Source: Streptomyces californicus (GTDB lineage Bacteria; Actinomycetota; Actinomycetes; Streptomycetales; Streptomycetaceae). From it: a stretch of DNA of 64,000 nucleotides. Position numbers and translations under genes: made by a program. The notes beneath the pieces are model-generated. The model saw nothing but the letters and a program-made list of their open reading frames with translations. It did not search any database and was not told the origin of the DNA. Shown in pieces: positions 36,001 through 43,069 of the stretch (positions are counted from its first letter, which is position 1; each line of letters opens with the position of its first letter). The stretch covers positions 183,483-247,482 of the forward strand of contig NZ_JNZZ01000007.1 of NCBI RefSeq assembly GCF_000717645.1, read 5' to 3'.

Positions 36001-36255
36001 GAACGCGCCACCGGCGCGCGCCTCACCCTCGACGGCGACACGGCCCGGGTGTGGGCTCCGCCGGGAGCGGTGGTCCGCCTGTGGGACGGCTTGACCGTGA
36101 CGACCCACGTCGCCGACGGCGAGGAGACCACGCACCTGTTCCCGCCCGCCGACCCGGCGGACCCGTCGGCCGGACGTCGCGGAGCCGCCGTCTTCACGCG
36201 CGGCGACCGACTGGCCGCGGGCCCGTTCGAGGCGTACACGGCGCTGCGGGACTGA
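33082..36255 (+). CDS. Ski2-like superfamily 2 helicase with N-terminal zinc ribbon
   Basis: A 1057-residue helicase. A treble-clef/zinc-ribbon pair (Cys47, Cys50 in CPEC; Cys75, Cys78 in CPSC) lies near the N-terminus. The motor follows: motif I APTGAGKT near 318, DEIH near 417, GLSAT near 450, and motif VI QMFGRAGRIG near 630, the last typical of the Ski2/Hel308 group. The C-terminal third is helical and resembles the winged-helix/ratchet part. Nucleic-acid unwinding is inferred; a DNA-repair or defence role is possible, but no partner gene is adjacent. The ATG at 33082 follows a CACAGT hexamer by 6 nt and may be leaderless; an ATG at 33016 is the alternative. Confidence 0.82.
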   Translation: MRSDEAGVRGSVTDLVRERWGVALGGKFPERFTEPGWSYEEAVGRRCPECGGELHALRKPYESQGRTYQYTALVCPSCPAAFTLADLGVKRYDQLAGKVPGQAVRSPRPGPASAPAVSRSDRPDVAVTAVVRVPGQPPLRVRMVTGPVWPGDLEAPDATEPRALLWCATADPAWRPADAALAAADDVRVILPEGAAYGALRAWLEERGVPYRVSGYWEEAGQVGTVGDTGDRTELVAAGPDGAAPATGRWAAAARDAFAAQWDALEELPEGAVEAYVPVGSLVPDAWAAMLPHPSFNPVQAAAVPAVLEGTGHLVVVAPTGAGKTPIGMVAALEAHARGRKAAWLVPQRSLTDELDRELRLWRDRGLRVVRLTGEAAVDTELIRSADVWVATTEKFEAICRAGSLRDALAEVGCLVVDEIHLLGDPTRGAVLEALLARVRDDSAATRIVGLSATVANADEVADWLGARLVRTVWRPTRLTWQLPLLPPVDEADRTRRAAVRTEAAVRITRQVTGDGGSVLVFCGSKRGVRSTALALAADRGVPVTGVDADDAEEVERLCTKAGVRLHYRDWPYKREAEQAFRAREAEILVATSTVAAGVNLPARAVIVRDTTLGLDRVEVSMVQQMFGRAGRIGAGEREGWAFLLCDPAERAHWQARLAAGYTVRSRLDEHLPDHLLAETVQERLSTLEEAERWWAGTFAAYQGHDSVEPLHDAARFLALVGCLRPTADADRLEPSPLGRLTSRFMVDAAVADDMATALGQAPVPDDPLAAERALAFLLSTRLPVLEQAPFTERAKAALRRVLREAEDAETDDPWGIGPTEGPAPDGEQRPQAGDLARAVLLLAADRPRLFRGRPAYVLGIPVESMTGILEEARRYLAWLGAQGPLGTVHPWVAVVAADLALRIRWRALGPGRGAGRLLWMCERMATAPLAPRLVPRLWDAARARGINAPDWRGTTPPGDCVLTPDRYRALLAERATGARLTLDGDTARVWAPPGAVVRLWDGLTVTTHVADGEETTHLFPPADPADPSAGRRGAAVFTRGDRLAAGPFEAYTALRD

Positions 36256-36355
36256 CCACCCCGACCGGGGGCGGCCGCCCCCGGTCGTGCGGCACGGGCA
36301 CTCGTGCGACGCTCGAACCATCCGTTCCGCCGCCTCCGAGCACGAGGAGCGACCG

Positions 36356-36526
36356 ATGGCTCACCACCACCACAAGTCGAACGACGAGGTCGAGGGCGAC
36401 CCCGACACCGGTCATGGCCGCGGCATGCCCCGCCGCCCCGACGAGAGGAGGCTGGAGGACCGCGTGGAGGAGGACCGCGAGGAAGTGGGCCTCCCCCCGG
36501 AGCCGGGCAGCCGCGACGACGACTGA
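36356..36526 (+). CDS. Small acidic protein with N-terminal histidine run
   Basis: A 56-residue hydrophilic protein beginning MAHHHHKSNDEVEGD and dominated by Asp, Glu and Arg, with no hydrophobic core, so probably disordered. GAGGAGCG precedes the ATG at good spacing, which is the main reason to accept it, along with actinobacterial codon bias. Four successive histidines could bind a metal. No family is recognised and no function is proposed. Confidence 0.55.
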   Translation: MAHHHHKSNDEVEGDPDTGHGRGMPRRPDERRLEDRVEEDREEVGLPPEPGSRDDD

Positions 36527-36662
36527 CCCGACCCGGCCGCCCCGGCCGTACACCCGGCGCGGGGCGGCCACGCACGGCGAGGGGGCCGCGCGGCGGTGCC
36601 GTGGGCCGGCCCCGGAATCCTTCCGGTGGTAGCCGTTCCGGTTGTGCCGGAGACTCGGCCCT

Positions 36663-37730
36663 GTGGACGTTCAGGGCGAGGACCAGGCGGGCCGACAGTC
36701 CCGTTTCGGGTTCCCCTACCGGCCGCGCGGACCGTTCCGGATCATCGTCTCCCGGCTCGCCCTCGCGTTCGCGCTCATCCTCCTCGGCACGGCGGTCGTC
36801 TACCTCGGCCGCAGCGGCTACCGCGACTCCACCGGCCACCCGCTCGGGCTGCTGACGAGCTTCTACTACTCGGCCGTCACCCTCACCACGATCGGGTACG
36901 GGGACGTCGTCCCGGCCAGTGACTCGGCGCGCATCGTGAACACCCTGGTGATCACCCCTCTGCGCCTCGGCTTCCTGCTGGTCCTGGTCGGCACCACCAT
37001 CAGCGCGCTGACGGAGCGGACCCGCGCCGAGTGGCGCGAGCAGACCTGGAGGGGCAAGGTGCGCAACCACACCGTGGTGGTCGGCTACGGCACCAAGGGC
37101 CGGGCCGCGGTGGCCACCCTGCGGGCGCGGGGCACCGAGCCCCGGGAGATCGTGGTGGTCGACGCCGCCGCGTCCGCCGTCGGCGAGGCGAACCGGCACG
37201 GCCTCGTCGGCATCGTCGGCGACGGGACCCGCTCCGACGTGCTGGCACGGGCGGAGCTGGGCAAGGCGGGGCACGTGCTGATCGCCACCGCGAGCGACGA
37301 CACCGCCGTCCTCGCGGCCCTGACCGCCCGCCGGATGAACGCCTCCGCCGTCATCACCGCCTCCGTGGCCCGCGCCGAGAACGTCGCCCTGCTGCGCGAA
37401 GGCGGCGCGGACAACGTCATCACCTCCTCCGAGACCGCCGGACACCTGCTCGGCGTCGCCTCGCTGAGCCCATCCGTCGGCACCGTGCTGGAGGAGCTGC
37501 TCTCCGCCGGACTCGGGCTGGAGGTCGCCGAACGCTCCCCGGAACCGGACGAGGTCGGCCGCGACCCCCGGCAGATCGCCGAGTCCGTGCTGGCCGTGGT
37601 CCGCGACGGCAGGCCCCTGCGCTACAGCGACCCCCGGATCGGCGCCGTCCGCGCCGACGACCGCCTGGTCATCGCCCGCGAGACCCCCGCGTCCCACCGG
37701 CGGCGGCCCGGCCACGAGGGGAAGGGCTGA
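36663..37730 (+). CDS. Two-TM potassium channel with RCK/TrkA domains
   Basis: A 355-residue membrane protein: two transmembrane helices (about 27-47 and 92-112) frame a pore helix and selectivity filter TTIGYGD at residues 75-81, followed by a cytosolic RCK domain (TrkA-N, VVVGYGTKG near 140) and a TrkA-C domain. This is the MthK/Kch-type ligand-gated K+ channel layout. The GTG at 36663 is chosen, with CGGAG upstream; a GTG at 36642 is also possible. Its stop lies inside an inverted repeat shared with the convergent downstream gene. Confidence 0.88.
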   Translation: MDVQGEDQAGRQSRFGFPYRPRGPFRIIVSRLALAFALILLGTAVVYLGRSGYRDSTGHPLGLLTSFYYSAVTLTTIGYGDVVPASDSARIVNTLVITPLRLGFLLVLVGTTISALTERTRAEWREQTWRGKVRNHTVVVGYGTKGRAAVATLRARGTEPREIVVVDAAASAVGEANRHGLVGIVGDGTRSDVLARAELGKAGHVLIATASDDTAVLAALTARRMNASAVITASVARAENVALLREGGADNVITSSETAGHLLGVASLSPSVGTVLEELLSAGLGLEVAERSPEPDEVGRDPRQIAESVLAVVRDGRPLRYSDPRIGAVRADDRLVIARETPASHRRRPGHEGKG

Positions 37731-37782
37731 GCGGCCGGAGGGCCCGCTCCCGCTTCCGTACCGGCGGCCACCGCGTCAGCCC
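37724..37782. terminator. Inverted repeat containing the stop codons of two convergent genes
   Basis: GGGCTGAGCGG (37724-37734) pairs with CCGC-G-TCAGCCC (37771-37782) with one bulged G. The TGA of the K+ channel gene is inside the left arm and the TGA of the minus-strand membrane protein gene is inside the right arm. Confidence 0.5.
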
Positions 37783-39056
37783 GGCTGCGGCACCATGCGG
37801 TGCAGGCCCTTGCGGTCGTAGTAGCGGGTCATCAGGAAACCGAAGACCAGCGCGAGGGCGAACCCGACCGCGAGCATGATCCAGGCACGTCCCAGCCCGG
37901 CGTCCGCGCGCGCGTCGAAGTAGAGGATGGCCCGGACCCCGGAGACGAGCTGGCGCATGGGCTCGAAGACGGCGAGGAACCGGTAGAAGCCGGGTACGGC
38001 CTCCAGCGGGATCGTGGCTCCTGAGGACGGCAGGGCCAGGGCGATGAACACGAACATCGACACGATCTGGCCGATGCTCCCGAAGGCGGCGTTGATCGCC
38101 TGGACGCCCAGCCCCACGCTCAGGCACGAGCAGTACGAGAACAGCGCGAGCAGCGGGATGTGCGAGGCGTCCATCCCCAGCACCGTGATGCACGCCAGCA
38201 TCACCAGGGCGGTCATCGGCAGGCACAGCACCGCCGTCATGACCGACTTCAGCAGCAAGGTCTCGGTGCGGTTGACGGGGATGGTGGGGCGACGCGTGTG
38301 CCACGGCCCGATCTCCGCGTCCGCGTACCCGAGAGCGGTGTCGACGCCGTTGTGGATGATGTTGCCGCCCAGGAACCCCGCCAGGACGAGCAGCAGCGTG
38401 TAGTAGAACGCGCTGAGCCCCAGCCCGCTGTGGCCGCCGATCGGATGCCCGGTCTCGGTGACCACCTCCACCGGGTCCGCGAGCAGCAGCCTCTCCGCGG
38501 CGCTCGCGTCGGCGAACGCGGGGGAGCCCCCGATCTGCTCGCCGATCCCGGTCGACGCCTTCCGCGCGGCCTGCTGGGCGATACGGGACGCGAAGGACGA
38601 ACCGAAGCTGCCCATGCCGGGGTTGGTGAGCACGGTCAGGGTGGGCCGGGCGGCGTCACGGCCGCCGAGCGACCGTACGTCGTCCGTGAAGTCCTCCGGG
38701 ATGACGAGGGCCCCGTAGACCTTCCCCGAGGCGAGCTGGTCCTTGAGCTCCGCGGGGTCCAGCCGCCGCCACCGCACCTCGTCGGACGAGGCGGCGCCGA
38801 CGACCTGGGCGCTGATCCGGGCGCCCAGGTTCTGCTCCGCCCCCGGCAGCGGCCGGCCCGTGTCCTCGTTGACCAGGGCGACCGGGAAACGGTGCAGCCG
38901 GTCCTCCGGTTCGAGGATGCCGCCCATGTACAGCAGGGACAGCACCAGGGAGACCAGGGCGGTGAGCAGTCCGGGCACGATCCACAGCTTCGGGTGCCCG
39001 AGCACCGTCCGGAGCCTCCCGGCGTCCACGGCCGTCCGTCGGCGTCCGGAGGTCAT
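37776..39056 (-). CDS. ABC-2/DUF3533-like membrane protein
   Basis: A 426-residue membrane protein with one N-terminal helix (about 25-45), a large extracytoplasmic domain (ALVIPEDFTDDVRSL is the conserved block), and about five C-terminal helices. This is the layout of DUF3533/YhgE-Pip-like proteins related to ABC-2 permeases; there is no ATPase next to it. A transport or export function is possible but unproven. Its ATG overlaps the stop of the 3-hydroxyacyl-CoA dehydrogenase gene (ATGA), so the two are cotranscribed. Confidence 0.8.
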   Translation of the reverse strand: MTSGRRRTAVDAGRLRTVLGHPKLWIVPGLLTALVSLVLSLLYMGGILEPEDRLHRFPVALVNEDTGRPLPGAEQNLGARISAQVVGAASSDEVRWRRLDPAELKDQLASGKVYGALVIPEDFTDDVRSLGGRDAARPTLTVLTNPGMGSFGSSFASRIAQQAARKASTGIGEQIGGSPAFADASAAERLLLADPVEVVTETGHPIGGHSGLGLSAFYYTLLLVLAGFLGGNIIHNGVDTALGYADAEIGPWHTRRPTIPVNRTETLLLKSVMTAVLCLPMTALVMLACITVLGMDASHIPLLALFSYCSCLSVGLGVQAINAAFGSIGQIVSMFVFIALALPSSGATIPLEAVPGFYRFLAVFEPMRQLVSGVRAILYFDARADAGLGRAWIMLAVGFALALVFGFLMTRYYDRKGLHRMVPQPG

Positions 39057-39931
39057 GCGGCCGCGTCGGGCCGGTCGTACGTGTAGAAGCCCCGGCCCGT
39101 CTTGACGCCGAGGTGTCCCGCGTCCACGTACGTTTTGAGCAGCTCGCGGGGGCCGGAGGGGAGGTGCGGGTTCTCGTCGGCGTAGTGGTTCTCGATGTCC
39201 AGGACCACATCGAGCCCGACCTGGTCCATCATCCGGAAGGGGCCCGCCTCGACACCCATGTTGATCTTCCACATCCCGTCGACGTCCTGCGGGGTGGAGA
39301 CCCCCTCCGCCACCACGGAGAGCGCCTCGCGTTTGATGGCCGCCCAGATGCGGTTGAAGATGAAGCCGGTCGACTCCTTGTGAGCCTCGAACGGGAACAC
39401 CCCGTACTTGGGCAGCTCCTTCTTCAGCAGCTCCATGACCCCGGGGGCGGTCGCGCCGTCCGACATGATGTCGACGGCGTTCTGCCGCGGCGGCATGTAG
39501 AAGTGGATGTTCAGCACGCGCTCGGGGTGCCTGACCCGGTCGATGAACTCACTGGACGCGTAGCTGGAGGAGTTGCTGGCCAGGATCGCGTCGGGCGCCG
39601 CCGTCCGGTCGAGTTCGCCGAAGATCTCCTTCTTCAGGTCCAGCCGCTCGGGCACGGCCTCGATCACGAGCCACGCGTCCGACAGGGCCTCGGCCAAGTC
39701 GTCGGTGACCACCACCCGGCCCGCCCTGCCGCCGTCGAGGCGGGCGACGAGATCCGGAAGCTGCTCCTCGACGTAACGGCGGGCGGCGGCCCCGGCCTCC
39801 TCCGACTTGTCGTGGATGCGGACGAGCCCGCCGCGATCGGCGAACATCAGCGCGATCCGACGCCCGAGGGTGCCCGCGCCGATGACCGCGACCGGCCGTT
39901 CCTCGATGTTCCCGGGCAGTGCGAAGGACAT
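39053..39931 (-). CDS. 3-hydroxyacyl-CoA (3-hydroxybutyryl-CoA) dehydrogenase
   Basis: NAD-dependent 3-hydroxyacyl-CoA dehydrogenase, 292 residues. The Rossmann motif GAGTLG is at residues 18-23, the catalytic His is in NIHFYMPPRQ, and the C-terminal domain carries GFIFNRIW and DQVGLDVVLDI. The unusual HFYMPP in place of HFFNP puts it in a divergent branch. The ATG at 39931 follows GGAAGGGG. It would act in fatty-acid beta-oxidation or butyryl-CoA metabolism. It is divergent from an acyl-CoA dehydrogenase, supporting that role. Confidence 0.86.
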   Translation of the reverse strand: MSFALPGNIEERPVAVIGAGTLGRRIALMFADRGGLVRIHDKSEEAGAAARRYVEEQLPDLVARLDGGRAGRVVVTDDLAEALSDAWLVIEAVPERLDLKKEIFGELDRTAAPDAILASNSSSYASSEFIDRVRHPERVLNIHFYMPPRQNAVDIMSDGATAPGVMELLKKELPKYGVFPFEAHKESTGFIFNRIWAAIKREALSVVAEGVSTPQDVDGMWKINMGVEAGPFRMMDQVGLDVVLDIENHYADENPHLPSGPRELLKTYVDAGHLGVKTGRGFYTYDRPDAAA

Positions 39932-40379
39932 GGGTGCGCCCCTTCCCGTACGGATACCGCGGCCGCTTCCCGGCTGCCGGACCAGTCTCGGCGCGGGACG
40001 GCCGGGCGGCGAACGGATGCCGCCGTACGGGGCAAGGGGGGCGTCGGCGCACCGAGGGCGGCCGGGCGGAGTGGCCACCGACGCGAAGGGGGCCCCCGCG
40101 GCCGCCACCTAGACCAGTGGGGCCAATGGTGCGGACCAATTCACCTTCCCCCAGGGCCCTTCGGGCCCGTGACCTGGCCCGTCGCCCCCGTGACGGGAGC
40201 CCGTCGATCGGGCATACTCAACGCGCCACGGCCGATGACCGCGCCCCTGTGATCCGGGAGGGCAGGATCGGCCGGGCAGTCTGTTTTTCCCGGTTCACTT
40301 CCGGGGGATCACCCGGCGGCGCCTCTCCCACCCCGAGCGCGCGACCGTCGCAACGCCCGACAGGGAGGAGAGCGCCGTC
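39932..40379. promoter_or_regulatory. Divergent control region of two acyl-CoA genes
   Basis: 448 nt without a supported gene. Elements seen: TGGT-GCGG-ACCA at 40127-40138 in an AT-richer patch, and CTAGACCAGT at 40109-40118, which resembles half of a GntR-family (DasR-type) site. Both are candidate operators for GntR/FadR-like regulators. A hairpin CCCGG-N7-CCGGG lies at about 40287-40303. Confidence 0.4.
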
Positions 40380-41552
40380 ATGACCGACCGTGCCCCGCAG
40401 CCGGTGGAACGCCGTCTGCCCACCGAGGAGTCCCGGCAGCTCGTCGAGCTCGTCCGCGACATCGTGTCGAAGGAGATCGCTCCCCGGACGGCCGAGGAGG
40501 AGGAAGCGGGCGTCTTCCCGCGCGAGGTGTTCTCCCTCCTGTCCGAGTCCGGACTCCTGGGCCTCCCGTACGGTTCCGCCCACGGCGGCGGCGACCAGCC
40601 CTACGAGGTCTACCTCCAGGTCCTGGAGGAACTGGCCGCCGCCCGGCTCACCGTCGGACTCGGCGTCAGCGTCCACTCCCTGGCCTGCCACGCCCTCGCC
40701 GGTTTCGGCACCGACGATCAGCGCGCCGCCCACCTCCCGGACATGCTCTCCGGCGGCCTGCTGGGCGCCTACTGCCTCTCCGAGCCCGCTTCCGGCTCCG
40801 ACGCGGCCTCCCTGCGCACCAAGGCCGTACGGGACGGGGACGACTGGGTCATCACCGGGACCAAGGCGTGGATCACCCACGGCGGCGTCGCGGACTTCTA
40901 CACCGTGCTGGCCAGGACCGGGGTCGAAGGGGCGCGCGGCATCACCGCCTTCCTCGTCCCCGGCGACGCCGAGGGGCTGAACGCCGCGATCCCCGAGAAG
41001 AAGATGGGGATGAAGGGCTCGCCCACCGCCCAGCTCCACTTCGACGGCGTACGGGTCGGCGACGACCGCCGCATCGGGGAGGAGGGGCAGGGCTTCGCCA
41101 TCGCGCTCTCCGCCCTCGACTCCGGGCGGCTCGGCATCGCCGCGTGCGCCGTCGGGGTCGCCCAGGCGGCTCTGGACGAGGCCGTCCGGTACGCCACCGA
41201 CCGGCGGCAGTTCGGCCGTCCCATCGCGGACTTCCAGGGGCTGCGGTTCATGCTCGCCGACATGGCCACCCAGATCGAGGCCGGCCGGGCGCTGTACCTG
41301 GAGGCGGCCCGGCTGAGGGACGCGGGGCAGCCGTTCTCCCGGCAGGCCGCCATGGCGAAGCTGTTCTGCACCGACGCGGCCATGCGGGTCACCACCGACG
41401 CCGTCCAGGTGCTCGGCGGCTACGGCTACACGCTCGACTTCCCGGCCGAACGGCTGATGCGCGAGGCGAAGGTGCTCCAGATCGTGGAGGGCACCAACCA
41501 GATCCAGCGCATGGTCATCGCGCGCCACCTCGCGGGTCCCGAGACGCGCTGA
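40380..41552 (+). CDS. Acyl-CoA dehydrogenase
   Basis: FAD-dependent acyl-CoA dehydrogenase of 390 residues. The signature YCLSEPASGSDAAS and the C-terminal EGTNQIQR with catalytic Glu370 are intact, together with KMGMKGSPTAQLHFDGV of the middle beta-domain. It introduces the alpha-beta double bond in acyl-CoA and passes electrons to ETF. GGGAGGAGAG precedes the ATG. The divergent neighbour, a 3-hydroxyacyl-CoA dehydrogenase, acts later in the same spiral. Confidence 0.92.
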   Translation: MTDRAPQPVERRLPTEESRQLVELVRDIVSKEIAPRTAEEEEAGVFPREVFSLLSESGLLGLPYGSAHGGGDQPYEVYLQVLEELAAARLTVGLGVSVHSLACHALAGFGTDDQRAAHLPDMLSGGLLGAYCLSEPASGSDAASLRTKAVRDGDDWVITGTKAWITHGGVADFYTVLARTGVEGARGITAFLVPGDAEGLNAAIPEKKMGMKGSPTAQLHFDGVRVGDDRRIGEEGQGFAIALSALDSGRLGIAACAVGVAQAALDEAVRYATDRRQFGRPIADFQGLRFMLADMATQIEAGRALYLEAARLRDAGQPFSRQAAMAKLFCTDAAMRVTTDAVQVLGGYGYTLDFPAERLMREAKVLQIVEGTNQIQRMVIARHLAGPETR

Positions 41553-41565
41553 GGCGCTGGCCCCC

Positions 41566-41820
41566 TCACGTCCAGGAGGGGAACGCCGCGGCCCGGTTCC
41601 ACTCCGCGTCGCGGCGGCCCGGCACCGTGCGGCCCGCGCTCTCCCACTGGCTGAGCAGCGCGCCGTAGATGGGCGGGTCCGCGGGGGAGCCCATAAGCGG
41701 GGCCCCCGAGGGCCGGGGCAGCGGCTGAGCGGGCGCTCCCGGCTGCGGAACCGATTCTTCGGGGGCGGGCGGGGTGAGTCGGCGACGACCGGAACCGACG
41801 GGCGAGGGCAGCGTGGTCAT
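41566..41820 (-). CDS. Short conserved Streptomyces hypothetical protein
   Basis: An 84-residue protein with a proline-rich, disordered N-terminal half and a conserved C-terminus PIYGALLSQWESAGRTVPGR followed by RDAEWNRAAAFPSW. I recognise this terminal pattern from short Streptomyces hypothetical proteins, but know no function. No membrane segment is present. It converges on the acyl-CoA dehydrogenase gene, ending 14 nt from its stop. Confidence 0.7.
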   Translation of the reverse strand: MTTLPSPVGSGRRRLTPPAPEESVPQPGAPAQPLPRPSGAPLMGSPADPPIYGALLSQWESAGRTVPGRRDAEWNRAAAFPSWT

Positions 41821-41956
41821 ACCGGGCCAACGCGGTGGGCCGGGCCGGGGTCACTGCCGAACCACGTCGACCGCCCGTTCGTGGGTGACCGCTGGCGGAA
41901 CTCCGGCACCACGGCGGCCCGGCCGTCGTGGTGCGGGGCGTCTTCGGGCGTACGGC

Positions 41957-42355
41957 TCAGGCGGCGTCGCGCCGCATCCGCGGTACGCGCAGCGGACGGG
42001 AGCCGGGTCCTCCGGCGTGCGAGAAGGGCTGCATCCGCCAGTCGAGGCCCTGGGGCAGCGTCAGCAGCAGCCCGGCCTCCTGCTCCTGGAGCTCCAGCGT
42101 CTCGTCCGCGGGCAGGGCGTCGGCCACACCGCGGCCGGTCCCGGCGCAGACGGTGAGGACGAACGGATTCCACGGCGAGGGGCAGCGGGCGTGCTCCGGC
42201 AGCGCGTCCTCGTCGGCCAGCAGCGCGATGGGCTGCGCGCAGTCCGGGCAGATGACCCGGACCATCTCGAACATGTCGTACGCGTCGTCGGTGCCGTCGT
42301 CGTCCGGATCGACAGGCTCCGGTTCGGTGCGTCCAGTGAGCTTCAGGCTCTGCAT
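41957..42355 (-). CDS. Hypothetical protein with a CPDC zinc-finger-like motif
   Basis: A 132-residue protein. An acidic N-terminus (EPEPVDPDDDGTDDAYD) is followed by VRVICPDCAQPIALLADEDALPEHARCP, giving Cys-x2-Cys and a later Cys that could form an incomplete zinc site. No family function is known to me. It is divergent from the Lrp regulator, 202 nt away; such an arrangement is common in Streptomyces, but a link is not shown. Confidence 0.7.
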   Translation of the reverse strand: MQSLKLTGRTEPEPVDPDDDGTDDAYDMFEMVRVICPDCAQPIALLADEDALPEHARCPSPWNPFVLTVCAGTGRGVADALPADETLELQEQEAGLLLTLPQGLDWRMQPFSHAGGPGSRPLRVPRMRRDAA

Positions 42356-42544
42356 GACATTTCCCCCCTCGGGTGGGCCGACAAGGCGCTGTGGCCTCGA
42401 CCACAGCAAGCACTTCCCGTCGCACCTGGCCGGTAACCGCGCGGCCGCCCGCTACTGACCCGTAAACATGTGGCGTTCGTCACACGCGGCCCGCAGATGC
42501 CCTTCAGCGGTCCCCGTGGCTGTGCCGACACGGCTCCGGGGCCA

Positions 42545-42558
42545 TAGGTTGATCCATA
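42545..42558 (+). promoter_or_regulatory. Probable -10 of a leaderless Lrp mRNA
   Basis: TAGGTT (42545-42550) lies 7 nt before the ATG of the Lrp gene, and there is no SD sequence. The distance fits transcription starting at or next to the start codon. No clear -35 is visible. Confidence 0.45.
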
Positions 42559-42998
42559 TGGAGGAGCTGGACCGTCAGATCGTCGATTTGCTCGTCAAGG
42601 ACGGGCGGATGAGCTACACCGACCTGGGCAAGGCCACGGGCCTGTCCACCTCGGCGGTTCATCAGCGTGTCCGCCGGCTGGAGCAGCGCGGGGTGATCCG
42701 CGGCTATGCCGCGGTCGTCGACCCCGAGGCCGTCGGGCTGCCGCTCACCGCGTTCATCTCGGTGAAGCCGTTCGACCCGAGCGCCCCCGACGACATCGCC
42801 GAGCGGCTCGCCGGCGTGCCCGAACTGGAGGCGTGCCACAGCGTCGCCGGGGACGAGAACTACATCCTCAAGGTGCGAGTGGCGACCCCCCTGGAGCTGG
42901 AGCACCTGCTCACCCGGATCCGTACGCTCGCGGGCGTCTCGACCCGGACCACGGTCGTTCTCTCCACCCCGTACGAGGCCCGGCCCCCGCGGATCTGA
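42558..42998 (+). CDS. Lrp/AsnC family transcriptional regulator
   Basis: A 146-residue regulator with an N-terminal winged helix-turn-helix (about 3-62; TDLGKATGLSTSAVHQRVRRLE) and a C-terminal RAM/ACT ligand domain carrying the GDENYILKVRV strand. Such proteins respond to amino acids and often regulate a neighbour. The nearest candidate is the amidohydrolase 71 nt downstream on the same strand, or the divergent hypothetical gene. Absence of an SD and the -10 hexamer 7 nt before the ATG suggest a leaderless transcript. Confidence 0.9.
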   Translation: MEELDRQIVDLLVKDGRMSYTDLGKATGLSTSAVHQRVRRLEQRGVIRGYAAVVDPEAVGLPLTAFISVKPFDPSAPDDIAERLAGVPELEACHSVAGDENYILKVRVATPLELEHLLTRIRTLAGVSTRTTVVLSTPYEARPPRI

Positions 42999-43069
42999 GC
43001 CCGGTGCGCCCGTCCTCCGGAAGGGGGGCCGGGGGCCGGGCGCCGGTCCGCAGGCGCGAGACTGGTCCC

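Noticed and set aside
34988..36632. Long alternative-frame and antisense open frames over the helicase and other genes
   Set aside because: Compositional shadows of high third-position GC; they lack family-like segments and consistent start signals.
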